From assembly GCF_023336905.1 (NCBI RefSeq), contig NZ_JAMBLS010000004.1, forward strand, positions 1 to 64,000: a DNA stretch of 64,000 bases. Reading direction: 5' to 3'. Below the pieces are notes generated by a model. That model was not told the DNA's origin. It saw only the letters and a program-made list of their open reading frames with translations, and ran no database searches. Shown in pieces: positions 26,200-34,286 of this stretch (positions within the stretch are counted from its first letter, which is position 1; every line of letters begins with the position of its first letter). The position numbers and the translations under genes were made by a program. Origin of the DNA: Bacteroides sp. ET71 (GTDB lineage: Bacteria > Bacteroidota > Bacteroidia > Bacteroidales > Bacteroidaceae).

Positions 26200-27153
26200 A
26201 TGGCACAAGCTAGACACATTTCTTATTGTAGGGAGTTGGCTATTATAGCTTTGTTAATGTTCTCCCTTTCTATTTTTGCGCAGAAGAAACCCACGCTGAT
26301 GATTCTTCCAAGTGATAATTGGTGTACACAACGCTATTTTACCACTACCTATGAGAATCAAGGTGAAACCGTGCGAGTACCAAACTATCAGCAAGCCTTT
26401 CAAGAGGATTTGGAATTAAACCCTGTAATAAGCAAAGTTGGCGAACTGATGACTGGCTTAGGATATAGCCTCAAGGATGCCGAAATGGAATTGAAAAACA
26501 TCTCAACAAGGGCTGCCGAAGATAATGCGACATTCAGTAAGTCAAGTGGCGCACAACTGACAGAAAGCCCGTTGGATATATTAAAACGTAGAGCCAAGGC
26601 CGATATTATTATTCAGGTGGGTTGGGTATTGAATGACGCTTCTTTGACATTCACGTTAGAAGCATTTGACGCATATACAAGCAAACGTATAGCCACTGCA
26701 ACAGGCACAAGCCAAGATTATGCAGACGATATACCTTTATTATTGGAAAAGGCCATAAATAAACAAATCAAGCCATTTGACAAACAACTTACCGCTTTTT
26801 ATGACAGAATGAAAAAAGAAGGCAGGGAAATTGTGCTGACGGTAAGAACATGGGATAGTTGGGATCAGGATTTGGAAAGCGAATATGACAATGATGAGTT
26901 GCTTAATCATATTTTAGTTTGGATGCAGGAAAACACGGTTAACCAACAGTTCAACCTGACGGACGCGACAGAGAACTTTGCCCAATTTGAGCAAGTGAAA
27001 ATCCCTTTGAAAGACGATAGAGGTATCAATATAGACGCTCGCAGTTTTGCAAGGGGACTGCAAAAGTATTTAAGTAAATCACCTTATAACATAACTTCCA
27101 AGTTGATGATGAGGGGATTAGGTGAGGCAATTCTTGTATTAGGTGAAAAATAA
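26200..27153 (+). CDS. DUF6175-like exported protein, first gene of the cargo operon
   Basis: This 317-residue protein has a signal peptide (about residues 1-27, ending LSIFAQ). The mature part (KPTLMILPSDNWCTQRYFTTTYENQG, VISKVGELMTGLGYSLKDAEMELKN, KADIIIQVGWVLNDASLTFTLEAFDAYTSKRIATATG) resembles the DUF6175 family of Bacteroidales and has the strand pattern of FlgT/LPP20-like periplasmic domains. It begins a run of six exported proteins. Function is unknown. The long structured leader upstream may regulate it. Confidence 0.7.
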   Translation: MAQARHISYCRELAIIALLMFSLSIFAQKKPTLMILPSDNWCTQRYFTTTYENQGETVRVPNYQQAFQEDLELNPVISKVGELMTGLGYSLKDAEMELKNISTRAAEDNATFSKSSGAQLTESPLDILKRRAKADIIIQVGWVLNDASLTFTLEAFDAYTSKRIATATGTSQDYADDIPLLLEKAINKQIKPFDKQLTAFYDRMKKEGREIVLTVRTWDSWDQDLESEYDNDELLNHILVWMQENTVNQQFNLTDATENFAQFEQVKIPLKDDRGINIDARSFARGLQKYLSKSPYNITSKLMMRGLGEAILVLGEK

Positions 27154-27165
27154 TGTATTTTGCGT

Positions 27166-28206
27166 ATGAGAACGGTACTTTTATTATTCGTTTCTGTTTT
27201 CTTTGCCGTTGCCAATGCGCAACAGTTCAAGGACGATGTTGACAGGCTTACCATAAATCCTTATGTTCCGCCTTATGAGGATTTGTCCGATGAAACAGCC
27301 AAACTACTTCATACCAAGCTCGCGCAAATTGTTACTGCCAATGGTGTGGCAGACAATGAATATATCACACGTTTTATTCTTACGGCAAGAATTAATGTCC
27401 TAACGAAAGACATTGTGGCAGGGCCTCCACAACGCATCTCACAGAAATTGGAAATCACTCTGATGATGGGAGATGTTGAGACCGACAAGCTCTATTCCAC
27501 CATGACCATAACAGCAATGGGTGTCGGAACAAGCGAGACAAAGGCATATATCGCCGCCATAAAGAGCATAAAACCGAGGAATGCGGAGATAACAGCCTTT
27601 ATGGAGGAAAGCAAACAGAAAATAGTAGGCTATTATGAAACCAACAGTGAAGAAATCATTGCCGAAGCTAAAAAATTGGCAGGTATGCAAAACTATGAAG
27701 AAGCATTAACCTTGCTTTCATCCGTACCAAATGTTTGCAGCAAATGTTACAAGGAATGTTCGGAATTAGCCCCGTCCATCTATTATGATTGGATAAATGC
27801 AGATGGAGCATATTGCCTTCAACAAGCCCAGACAATATGGGCAGAGCAACCCAATAAGCAGGGAGCAGAAAAGGCAATGGAATATCTGTCTAAAATCAAC
27901 TTCGCCGCAAGTTGTATGCCTGAAGTGCAAAAACTGACAGAGCAGATAAAGGAAAAGATGCTTATCGAAGATAAAAGGGAGTGGGAATTCAAGATGCAGC
28001 AGTATAAAGACAACATTGAGCGTGAAAAACGCCAATGGGCGCAATATGTGCAGGAATATCAGGACAGGCACGAGCGGATGATGGCACAGGATGCTCAAAG
28101 AGCGGCAAACCAACGGCTGATTATCAAGGCGTGTCGTGATATTGCCGTAGAAAGAGCGAAACATCAACCACGTGTAATTAACTATAACAGAATATTGGTA
28201 TGGTAA
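27166..28206 (+). CDS. Exported protein of unknown function (cargo gene 2)
   Basis: This 346-residue protein has a signal peptide ending VANAQ; the ATG at 27166 is preferred over an in-frame TTG 6 nt earlier. The N-terminal domain (PPYEDLSDETAKLLHTKLAQIVTANG, ITRFILTARINVLTKDIV) looks like a divergent periplasmic alpha/beta domain. The middle is helical, with CSKCYKECSEL as a Cys cluster. The C-terminus is a long charged coiled coil (REWEFKMQQYKDNIEREKRQWAQYVQEYQ). It follows gene 1 by 12 bp and overlaps gene 3 by 7 bp, so the three are probably translated together. Confidence 0.7.
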   Translation: MRTVLLLFVSVFFAVANAQQFKDDVDRLTINPYVPPYEDLSDETAKLLHTKLAQIVTANGVADNEYITRFILTARINVLTKDIVAGPPQRISQKLEITLMMGDVETDKLYSTMTITAMGVGTSETKAYIAAIKSIKPRNAEITAFMEESKQKIVGYYETNSEEIIAEAKKLAGMQNYEEALTLLSSVPNVCSKCYKECSELAPSIYYDWINADGAYCLQQAQTIWAEQPNKQGAEKAMEYLSKINFAASCMPEVQKLTEQIKEKMLIEDKREWEFKMQQYKDNIEREKRQWAQYVQEYQDRHERMMAQDAQRAANQRLIIKACRDIAVERAKHQPRVINYNRILVW

Positions 28207-29531
28207 CTAAAAATTCAATTCGGAAAATAGCAGTATTTTTTATGATACTGTTGGTGAGTCTGCCGTTTGCAAATATTTGCGCGCACAGCTACCGTAGCAA
28301 TAGCCAATCTTTAAGATGTGCATTGGATTATACAAAAGATTTAAGGGAAAAAGAGAAAAAAGAAAAAAACAAGGATAAACAAAAAAACGAAGGAGATGTA
28401 ACATTAACCGTAATGGGTGATGGAGAAAACAAGGAACAAGCTATTCAAGTAGCATTGCGAAGTGCTATAGAACAGGCTTTTGGCGTTTTTGTATCAAGTC
28501 ATTCAGAAATCTTAAATGACGAGTTGGTAAAGGATGAAATTGCCACAATAGCTTCTGGCAATATCAAAGAATTCAAATGCCTATCCGAAAATTATGTGGA
28601 AGGTAAATGTTTTGTAACTGTACAAGCTATTGTCTCAACGAACAACTTGATAAGTTATACTAAATCAAAGGGAGCATCGGCGGAATTGGCTGGAGCGACA
28701 TTTGCAATGAATTTGAGAATGTTAGAGCTGAATAAACGAAATGAGGCTCTTGCAATGCAACATTTAGTCCGTCAACTTGCAGAAATAGCACCTATAATGT
28801 TCGATTACGAAATTAAGATAGGCGAATTTAATGCGGGGTTAGGTTGTCCATTAGAAATTTGCATCAACGTAAATGAAAATGCAAAAATTGCGTATAAAAT
28901 GCTGACGGAAACGTTAGAGGCTTTATCTTTGAAAGAAGTTGAAGTTTCAGACTTAAAGAAGATTGGCATAACGACCCACAAGATGTCTTTTTCTACATAT
29001 TTTGATGACAAATGGGTTGCTAGCAATACTCGCCCTCCGCATGAAATAATTTATCATTTTAGGCATCCTTATCACAAACTTTTCCATGAGTTATGTAATT
29101 GGTTTGTAGCTTGTTCTATGAACTTTAAGTTAACAGATGATTTTGGATCCTATTCGGTAAAATACACAACAGATTATAAAAATAAGGACTTCGTACTCCC
29201 TACTCCTATTGGATCCATGTATTTCGATTTTGATTGTAATCACATTAGCATTAATGTTAATGGGCCTCTCAAATTGGAACGGTACGGCCATCATGCACAT
29301 ACGTTTTTCAAAAATTCAGTTTTCTTGTATTTTGCACACGATGGATATTTTCAGGATGAGGTAGCGTTACCATTCCACTATTACAAAAATGGCTCTTCAA
29401 ATAATAGTGGGCGTAGATTAAAGGCTTCAATACGCATGAGAAACATTGAAGAGTTAAGTACACTTACAAAGATTCAAATTGAGCGAGGACAGGAAATCTT
29501 GAAAGTATCAGATTTTATCAAATTTCAGTAG
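28200..29531 (+). CDS. Exported protein of unknown function (cargo gene 3)
   Basis: This 443-residue protein has a signal peptide (about residues 1-28). A Lys/Glu-rich linker follows (REKEKKEKNKDKQKN), then a conserved-looking domain: VTLTVMGDGENKEQAIQVAL, RSAIEQAFGVFVSSHSEIL and ELVKDEIATIASGNIKEFK. This is the pattern of the FlgT N-terminal/LPP20-like domain, in which repeated Ala-rich helices precede a beta sheet. The C-terminal 200 residues are novel to me. The start codon overlaps the end of gene 2. Location is probably periplasm or outer-membrane inner face. Confidence 0.7.
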   Translation: MVTKNSIRKIAVFFMILLVSLPFANICAHSYRSNSQSLRCALDYTKDLREKEKKEKNKDKQKNEGDVTLTVMGDGENKEQAIQVALRSAIEQAFGVFVSSHSEILNDELVKDEIATIASGNIKEFKCLSENYVEGKCFVTVQAIVSTNNLISYTKSKGASAELAGATFAMNLRMLELNKRNEALAMQHLVRQLAEIAPIMFDYEIKIGEFNAGLGCPLEICINVNENAKIAYKMLTETLEALSLKEVEVSDLKKIGITTHKMSFSTYFDDKWVASNTRPPHEIIYHFRHPYHKLFHELCNWFVACSMNFKLTDDFGSYSVKYTTDYKNKDFVLPTPIGSMYFDFDCNHISINVNGPLKLERYGHHAHTFFKNSVFLYFAHDGYFQDEVALPFHYYKNGSSNNSGRRLKASIRMRNIEELSTLTKIQIERGQEILKVSDFIKFQ

Positions 29532-29558
29532 TGTTTTATAAATAAATTTAAGGGTGTT

Positions 29559-29978
29559 ATGAAAATAGAAATTCTATTGCAGACGGGAATGTTTTTAGTA
29601 GCCGTTATCACTATTGTATATACTCAATATAAAGATAGGCGACAAAACAAAATATTGATGTTTTCCGAATATACGCGGAGGTATCAAGAGATACTTATCA
29701 ACATGCCCGAAAGCATATTCAATGGTACTGAACACATAAATGCTAAGGCCCGAATGTATATGCGATTATATTTTGACCTTTGCAGTGAGGAGTATCACTT
29801 GTGGAGAAAGGGAATGATACCAAATCAAATTTGGGAGATGTGGAAAGAAGGTATGCAAATTACTACCAATCGGCCAATTTATAAAATGGCTTGGAAAGAC
29901 TTAAGCGTTGAATACAACAAAGATTTTTGGCAATATTTCAATAGAGAAGTAATAAACAAGAAAGGAGGCGAACTATGA
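29559..29978 (+). CDS. Single-membrane-span protein of unknown function (cargo gene 4)
   Basis: This 139-residue protein has one N-terminal membrane segment (ILLQTGMFLVAVITIVYTQY) and a cytoplasm-facing, helical, aromatic-rich domain (MYMRLYFDLCSEEYHLWRKGMIPNQIWEMWKEGM). The pattern of residues after the anchor is like small proteins that track membrane-bound complexes, but no family is recognised. Its stop overlaps the next start by 4 bp (ATGA). Confidence 0.65.
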   Translation: MKIEILLQTGMFLVAVITIVYTQYKDRRQNKILMFSEYTRRYQEILINMPESIFNGTEHINAKARMYMRLYFDLCSEEYHLWRKGMIPNQIWEMWKEGMQITTNRPIYKMAWKDLSVEYNKDFWQYFNREVINKKGGEL

Positions 29979-30445
29979 AAAAAGTTCTGATTTTATTTAT
30001 TTTAGTTGTTTCCGCATTTATGGATGTTTTCGCTCAAAGCTACAATCAAGAGCGTATAGCATTAGAAAACTTCCTTGTAAGGATGTATAAAAACGCACCG
30101 TTTGAAGGAGTGAAGATAGTTTCGGATTATAACAATAACTATTTGCTTTCAGTGGTACTTGTGAAGAAGTCGGGTTCGGAGAGTACGATGAATCGCATAG
30201 CACAGTTGAAAAGTTCAAGACAAGTAAGTCAATATCTAAATGGCGTCATATCAACGGAAAGTGAGACAATCATCAAAATGACTGAAGATGTAAAGGAAGA
30301 AAAAACGATAGAAGAAATAACAGATATTATCAGAGAGAATTCCATTGGCTATACAAAAGCAATGGAAGTATTGAAAGCCTTTGATGCTACTGATAAGGAA
30401 AAATGTTATATGTTTTTCCGTAAAGTAGAGGAAATGAAAGATTAA
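29975..30445 (+). CDS. Exported protein of unknown function (cargo gene 5)
   Basis: This 156-residue protein has a signal peptide ending DVFAQ, then a compact mature domain (ERIALENFLVRMYKNAPFEGVKIVSDYNNNYLLSVVLV) and a helical tail. A strong ribosome site (AAAGGAGG) lies 10 nt before the ATG, and the start overlaps gene 4 (ATGA). No family is recognised. Confidence 0.65.
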   Translation: MKKVLILFILVVSAFMDVFAQSYNQERIALENFLVRMYKNAPFEGVKIVSDYNNNYLLSVVLVKKSGSESTMNRIAQLKSSRQVSQYLNGVISTESETIIKMTEDVKEEKTIEEITDIIRENSIGYTKAMEVLKAFDATDKEKCYMFFRKVEEMKD

Positions 30446-30463
30446 TCATTAAAAAGAATCGAT

Positions 30464-31219
30464 ATGAAACACTTAAATTTTATCCACATTGGATTAATTG
30501 CAGTATTATGTATGTTGTGGGGTTGCAATTCTTCATCAAATCCTCAAGACAGTATTGAGCAAAGTAGCACACAAAAAGTTGCTTCTGCCTCAAAGGGAAA
30601 GGATATTGATTTTAGCAAAATCAGAGTGTCAAGCAGAGGCATAGATTATCTTGATGAAGAACGGTCAGCACTTATCATTGAGTGTGGAGGCGGATTGCCT
30701 TTTACCCATTGTTCGCAAACTTCTTTATATCCTAAAAGTTCTGATTTTACTGAAAATGAGATGGATGAGACTTATGAGTTTTTTGACCGTTCAGAAGTTG
30801 AATTCGCCCAACTTTCAGAAGGTGAGCCATACGTATTGCTGTATAATGGTGATGAATTGATGGTCGCGTTAAAGCCTGACGTTCAAAACTACTCGTGCGA
30901 TATTTATAGCTCAAAAATCAACACAATAATAGTTTATTCAGATAAATTAAAAATGAGCAATGGCATTCATGCAGGGTTGAGTGCAAAAGAAATGGTTGAA
31001 ACTTATAATGCCAAAATAAGGTATGAGTCAGGGTCTGAAGTGGATTTCCTCTCTTTCGATATAGAGGGCTTCCCCTCCAATGTAAAGTTGATGGGTAGCT
31101 TTGATAGCGTAAATTCACATCTTGAAGGTGATTATGAATACTTGAAATTGGAAGATGTCAAAAACGGGAAGTTGGATGCTATTGTGATACTTCCACAGTG
31201 GATGGCCGATAGCTATTAA
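30464..31219 (+). CDS. Lipoprotein of unknown function (cargo gene 6)
   Basis: This 251-residue protein has a lipoprotein signal ending MLWGC (Cys21) and a low-complexity Ser/Gln linker, then a mature domain (IDFSKIRVSSRGIDYLDEERSALIIECGGGLPF). The last gene of the operon, it is followed by a clear terminator at 31242. Export with five other secreted or membrane proteins suggests one envelope-associated assembly. Function is unknown. Confidence 0.7.
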   Translation: MKHLNFIHIGLIAVLCMLWGCNSSSNPQDSIEQSSTQKVASASKGKDIDFSKIRVSSRGIDYLDEERSALIIECGGGLPFTHCSQTSLYPKSSDFTENEMDETYEFFDRSEVEFAQLSEGEPYVLLYNGDELMVALKPDVQNYSCDIYSSKINTIIVYSDKLKMSNGIHAGLSAKEMVETYNAKIRYESGSEVDFLSFDIEGFPSNVKLMGSFDSVNSHLEGDYEYLKLEDVKNGKLDAIVILPQWMADSY

Positions 31220-31241
31220 ACAAATATAGTGTGTCATGTTT

Positions 31242-31273
31242 AAGGTTGGTCGGAAAGCCAACCTTTTCTTTTG
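31242..31273 (+). terminator. Terminator of the cargo operon
   Basis: AAGGTTGG (31242-31249) pairs with CCAACCTT (31258-31265), loop of 8, followed by TTCTTTTG. Confidence 0.8.
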
Positions 31274-31276
31274 TGT

Positions 31277-31505
31277 CTGAATATTCAAAAATATGTAGAA
31301 GTGAATATTTGCATTCTAAACAAATCATTGATATATAGAAACTTGCGATAATTTTTATAGAATGCGCCTTATACGAATATTCTATTTTGTACCTATATCG
31401 TTGCTTTTGAATATTTTAAAGGTGCGAAGTGCGAAGTGCGGAATCGAAATTCTCATTTCTTGAAAAAGTGAAAAATCTACTCCGCAACTCCGCATTTCCG
31501 CAATC
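31277..31505. other. AT-rich region with repeated motifs beside the Rep gene
   Basis: Four GAATATT motifs (about 31279, 31305, 31377, 31408) precede GTGCGAAGTGCGAAGTGCGG (near 31421-31440) and a roughly inverted block of CTCCGCA/TTCCGCA units (near 31480-31502). It lies downstream of the Rep-like gene and of the cargo terminator. A replication origin is possible but not shown. Confidence 0.35.
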
Positions 31506-31517
31506 ATATCTTCAATC

Positions 31518-32456
31518 CTAAGCTACTAACGCTCTTATGTCTATGTTGGGAGCAGCTTCTGTTTGTATTTGGCTATACAAGTCTTTATAGACTTTCATCA
31601 CTCTTGTTATTGAAGTTGTTTTAGCACTCAATGCCCTTACCTTAGCTTCAACCGCACTCATATCATAATCACATTCTTTAAGCAATAAACTATGCTCGTA
31701 ATCTCTTAATGTCATAGTCCGTTGTTGGCAGGCATTGTATTTAATAGCCTCATCAATAACAGATAGGATTGGGTTTGCCTTTGATGCCAGTACCGCCGAT
31801 AGAGTATTATTAGGAATGTTCAAGAGGTTTCTGATTTGATCCATGGTGTTTATGTTTAGCTCAAAACGTGTCTTGTCGTAGAAGTATGAAAGTATTTCAT
31901 TGGGATTTGATACGGCATTCAGAAAGTATCGGTTATCTGCCGATTGTAGTTCTTTTGCCTTATCGTATATGATTAAGCGTTTCTTATATCTTGGAGTCTT
32001 TACTACGTTTTCTATTGTTATACCTTCTTTATGGTACGGTCTTGTTATCCATTTCTTGTAGTTGGATAGGTTTTGCCTCACATTGGTAATGATGTTTTGC
32101 ATTGAGCCGCATTCTATATCTTTGGTAACATCGCATTTCACAACATTAGAATCTATCATAATAGCATCTACATTCAGATGGCAAATACCTAATCTGTTGA
32201 TTTGTGACAAACAGGCCTTAGCCGTATATATGTCAATAAGGTTTGTATAATTGTCTAAAAGGATTTTTCCCGTAAATTCTAATACCAACTCATTGTGTTG
32301 ATAGTTCACCATTACTAAAAGGTAGAAAGGTCTTTCTTGCTGATATTTATAATAGAGGATGCTATCCTCTTTGCTATTCAATATAAATTTGCTATAATCT
32401 ATATCGCTGATGTAATCAATCTTCGTTACTAATTTCATTTTATCAAATTTGAGCAT
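31518..32456 (-). CDS. Putative replication initiation protein (phage/plasmid II/X-like)
   Basis: This 312-residue protein has features of the gpII/X replication proteins of filamentous phages and small plasmids: ITRPYHKEGITIENVVKT, then KKRLIIYDKAKEL and DKTRFELNINTMDQIRNLL, in which RFELN is the conserved C-terminal motif. Such proteins nick an origin to begin rolling-circle replication. A catalytic Tyr cannot be assigned with certainty. The ATG at 32438 is an alternative start. It reads toward the right end of the element's AT-rich repeats. It suggests that the excised form replicates. Confidence 0.6.
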   Translation of the reverse strand: MLKFDKMKLVTKIDYISDIDYSKFILNSKEDSILYYKYQQERPFYLLVMVNYQHNELVLEFTGKILLDNYTNLIDIYTAKACLSQINRLGICHLNVDAIMIDSNVVKCDVTKDIECGSMQNIITNVRQNLSNYKKWITRPYHKEGITIENVVKTPRYKKRLIIYDKAKELQSADNRYFLNAVSNPNEILSYFYDKTRFELNINTMDQIRNLLNIPNNTLSAVLASKANPILSVIDEAIKYNACQQRTMTLRDYEHSLLLKECDYDMSAVEAKVRALSAKTTSITRVMKVYKDLYSQIQTEAAPNIDIRALVA

Positions 32457-32542
32457 TTCAAATAAGTATATACATATTATTCAGTCTTGCAGAAATGCAA
32501 GTTTTGTCACCTTGAGAAGTGGTGATATTTTAAGGTAGGTTC

Positions 32543-32710
32543 TTAGCCTACCTTATTTTCTGTTGTCGGTTTATTGGGGATAGTTTTCCAATAGTCTTTA
32601 AGTCCGTTTGAAATAGCTTCTCTGTGTGTAAAAGACTTGCTTTTCCCTTTCATACTTTGGCTAATCTTAGCTTTTGTCTCATCCGATAATTCTCTGTACT
32701 GTCTTTCCAT
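32543..32710 (-). CDS. Small NUMOD-like/HTH protein of mobile elements
   Basis: This 55-residue protein (MERQYRELSDETKAKISQSMKGKSK...) has the NUMOD3-type motif SDETKAKISQSMKGKSKSF followed by REAISNGLKDYWKT. This helix-rich motif is common in homing endonucleases and, alone, in small Bacteroides mobile-element proteins; its role here is unknown. ATG at 32708-32710 is preferred to an upstream ATG because the conserved part begins there. It lies 86 bp upstream of the Rep-like gene on the same strand. Confidence 0.6.
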   Translation of the reverse strand: MERQYRELSDETKAKISQSMKGKSKSFTHREAISNGLKDYWKTIPNKPTTENKVG

Positions 32711-33072
32711 TGTTACTTGTTTATGTTCATTATTACATATATAAATATGGCCTACTTTGGAAAGTTTATCAAGAGTAATAAGTTTATCCACAAATTTTCT
32801 ATAGAAATTTTTTCGAGAGACATAACAAACCGATTACCCCTTACCGTACTTATCTCTCAAAAATATAATAAGTAACGGGATACATAAGTTAAGGCGCACA
32901 CCTATAAGGGTATACGCCTTCTTAAATGCTCAAATATGATACTGAAAATAAAATTAGATTTGTAAGGTAAATCTTAAATGGAGTTTATAAGTTTGGTTAT
33001 ACCCTCTACGCTTTGCAAATATTCCACGATGAGGCGAAAATCATTCCAAAGGTTCAACATTTCATCGTTTAA

Positions 33073-33126
33073 GGGTACTCTAAGGGACGAATCGTTGAAA
33101 TTACGGTTCGTCCTTTTGTTTTTATC
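33073..33126. repeat. attR: right 54-bp direct repeat of the integrated element
   Basis: GGGTACTCTAAGGGACGAAT... differs from attL at two positions (GTTGAAATTAC versus GTTAAAATCAC). It contains the second copy of the tRNA terminator (stem 33085-33095 with 33103-33113). Confidence 0.92.
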
Positions 33127-33270
33127 CTCTCAACAAGCTAAAAATAAAGATTCTGCTCGAAAAAACTGATTTACCTGATCTGGTTCAACACGCTCACTAT
33201 TTTTATATTCTCAAAACCTTTCTATCCAATCATTCTTCCACGACTTGCTGCGTTTCTCAGTTTTTTGTTT

Positions 33271-33278
33271 TATCTTTG
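33271..33278 (+). promoter_or_regulatory. -7 box of metF
   Basis: TATCTTTG, 34 nt before the metF ATG; it lies outside the right repeat, in host sequence. Confidence 0.6.
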
Positions 33279-33311
33279 CGCTTATAGTTTTTGCTCAACA
33301 GAGATAGGACA

Positions 33312-34265
33312 ATGAAAGTCATCGATTTGATAAAAAGCCAGAAGAAAACGGCATTCTCCATCGAAATATTACCTCCACTGAAAGGTACGGGGATAGAAAA
33401 GCTCTATCAATCCATCGACCAGTTGTTAGAGTTCAATCCCCAATACATCAACTTTACGACCCATCGCAGCGAATATGTCTATAAGGAACTGGGAAACGGT
33501 TTATTTCAGCGCAACAGATTGCGCCGTCGTCCAGGAACTGTGGCCGTAGCTGCTGCCATACAGAACAAGTATAACATCACGGTCGTACCGCACGTATTAT
33601 GCAGTGGTTTCACGCGTGAAGACATAGAGTACATGCTGCTGGATTTACAGTTTCTGGGCATTACCGACTTGCTGGTTCTGCGGGGAGACAAAGCCAAACA
33701 TGAATCCATCTTCATACCCGAGCCGGGAGGCCATACCCATGCGATTGAACTGGAAGAACAAATCAATAACTTTAACAAAGGTATCTTTGTGGACGGTTCG
33801 GAAATGACTGTTACCAAAACGCCATTCTCGTATGGAGTAGCATGTTATCCAGAAAAACATGAAGAGGCGCCCAACTTGGATTCGGATCTGTATTGGTTGA
33901 AAAAGAAAATAGATGCAGGTGCCGAATATGCTGTCACCCAACTGTTTTATGACAATCGCAAGTATTTCAGCTTTGTGGAACGGGCACGGGCGGCGGGCAT
34001 CACTGTGCCTATCATCCCGGGAATCAAGCCTCTCAAGAAGCTCTCGCAACTGAACATCATTCCCAAGACTTTTAAGGTTGACATTCCGGAAGAGCTGGCA
34101 CACGAAGTGGCCAAATGTACTACGGACGCCGAGGTACAACGGTTAGGTATAGAATGGTGCATCCAGCAATGCCGCGAACTGATGGCTCACGGCGTACCGA
34201 GTATTCATTTTTATACCATCGGAGCCGTAGACAGTATCCGCGAAATCGCTAAACAGATTTATTAA
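33312..34265 (+). CDS. metF: Methylenetetrahydrofolate reductase
   Basis: This 317-residue flavoenzyme reduces 5,10-methylene-THF to 5-methyl-THF for methionine synthesis. The TIM-barrel signatures AFSIEILPPLKGTG, PHVLCSGFTREDIE, LLVLRGDK and AVTQLFYDNRKYF are present. ATG at 33312 is preferred over an in-frame upstream codon by the promoter and the start of homology. It is the first host gene after the element. Confidence 0.95.
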   Translation: MKVIDLIKSQKKTAFSIEILPPLKGTGIEKLYQSIDQLLEFNPQYINFTTHRSEYVYKELGNGLFQRNRLRRRPGTVAVAAAIQNKYNITVVPHVLCSGFTREDIEYMLLDLQFLGITDLLVLRGDKAKHESIFIPEPGGHTHAIELEEQINNFNKGIFVDGSEMTVTKTPFSYGVACYPEKHEEAPNLDSDLYWLKKKIDAGAEYAVTQLFYDNRKYFSFVERARAAGITVPIIPGIKPLKKLSQLNIIPKTFKVDIPEELAHEVAKCTTDAEVQRLGIEWCIQQCRELMAHGVPSIHFYTIGAVDSIREIAKQIY

Positions 34266-34286
34266 CCCCAGATCATCCGCCAAGAA

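Larger units (their letters stand above)
19650..33126. mobile_element. Integrated element at tRNA-Leu, about 13.5 kb
   Basis: Bounded by the 54-bp repeats, AT-rich relative to flanking genes, with a serine recombinase, a second (tyrosine) recombinase, an AAA ATPase and a Rep-like gene. No relaxase, coupling protein or conjugation gene was seen. It may therefore be a plasmid-like or phage-satellite-like element that depends on other elements for transfer. Confidence 0.9.

Noticed and set aside
19650-33126. Conjugative transposon
   Set aside because: No relaxase, VirD4-type coupling protein, Tra proteins or RteA/B/C regulators recognisable in the 13.5 kb.
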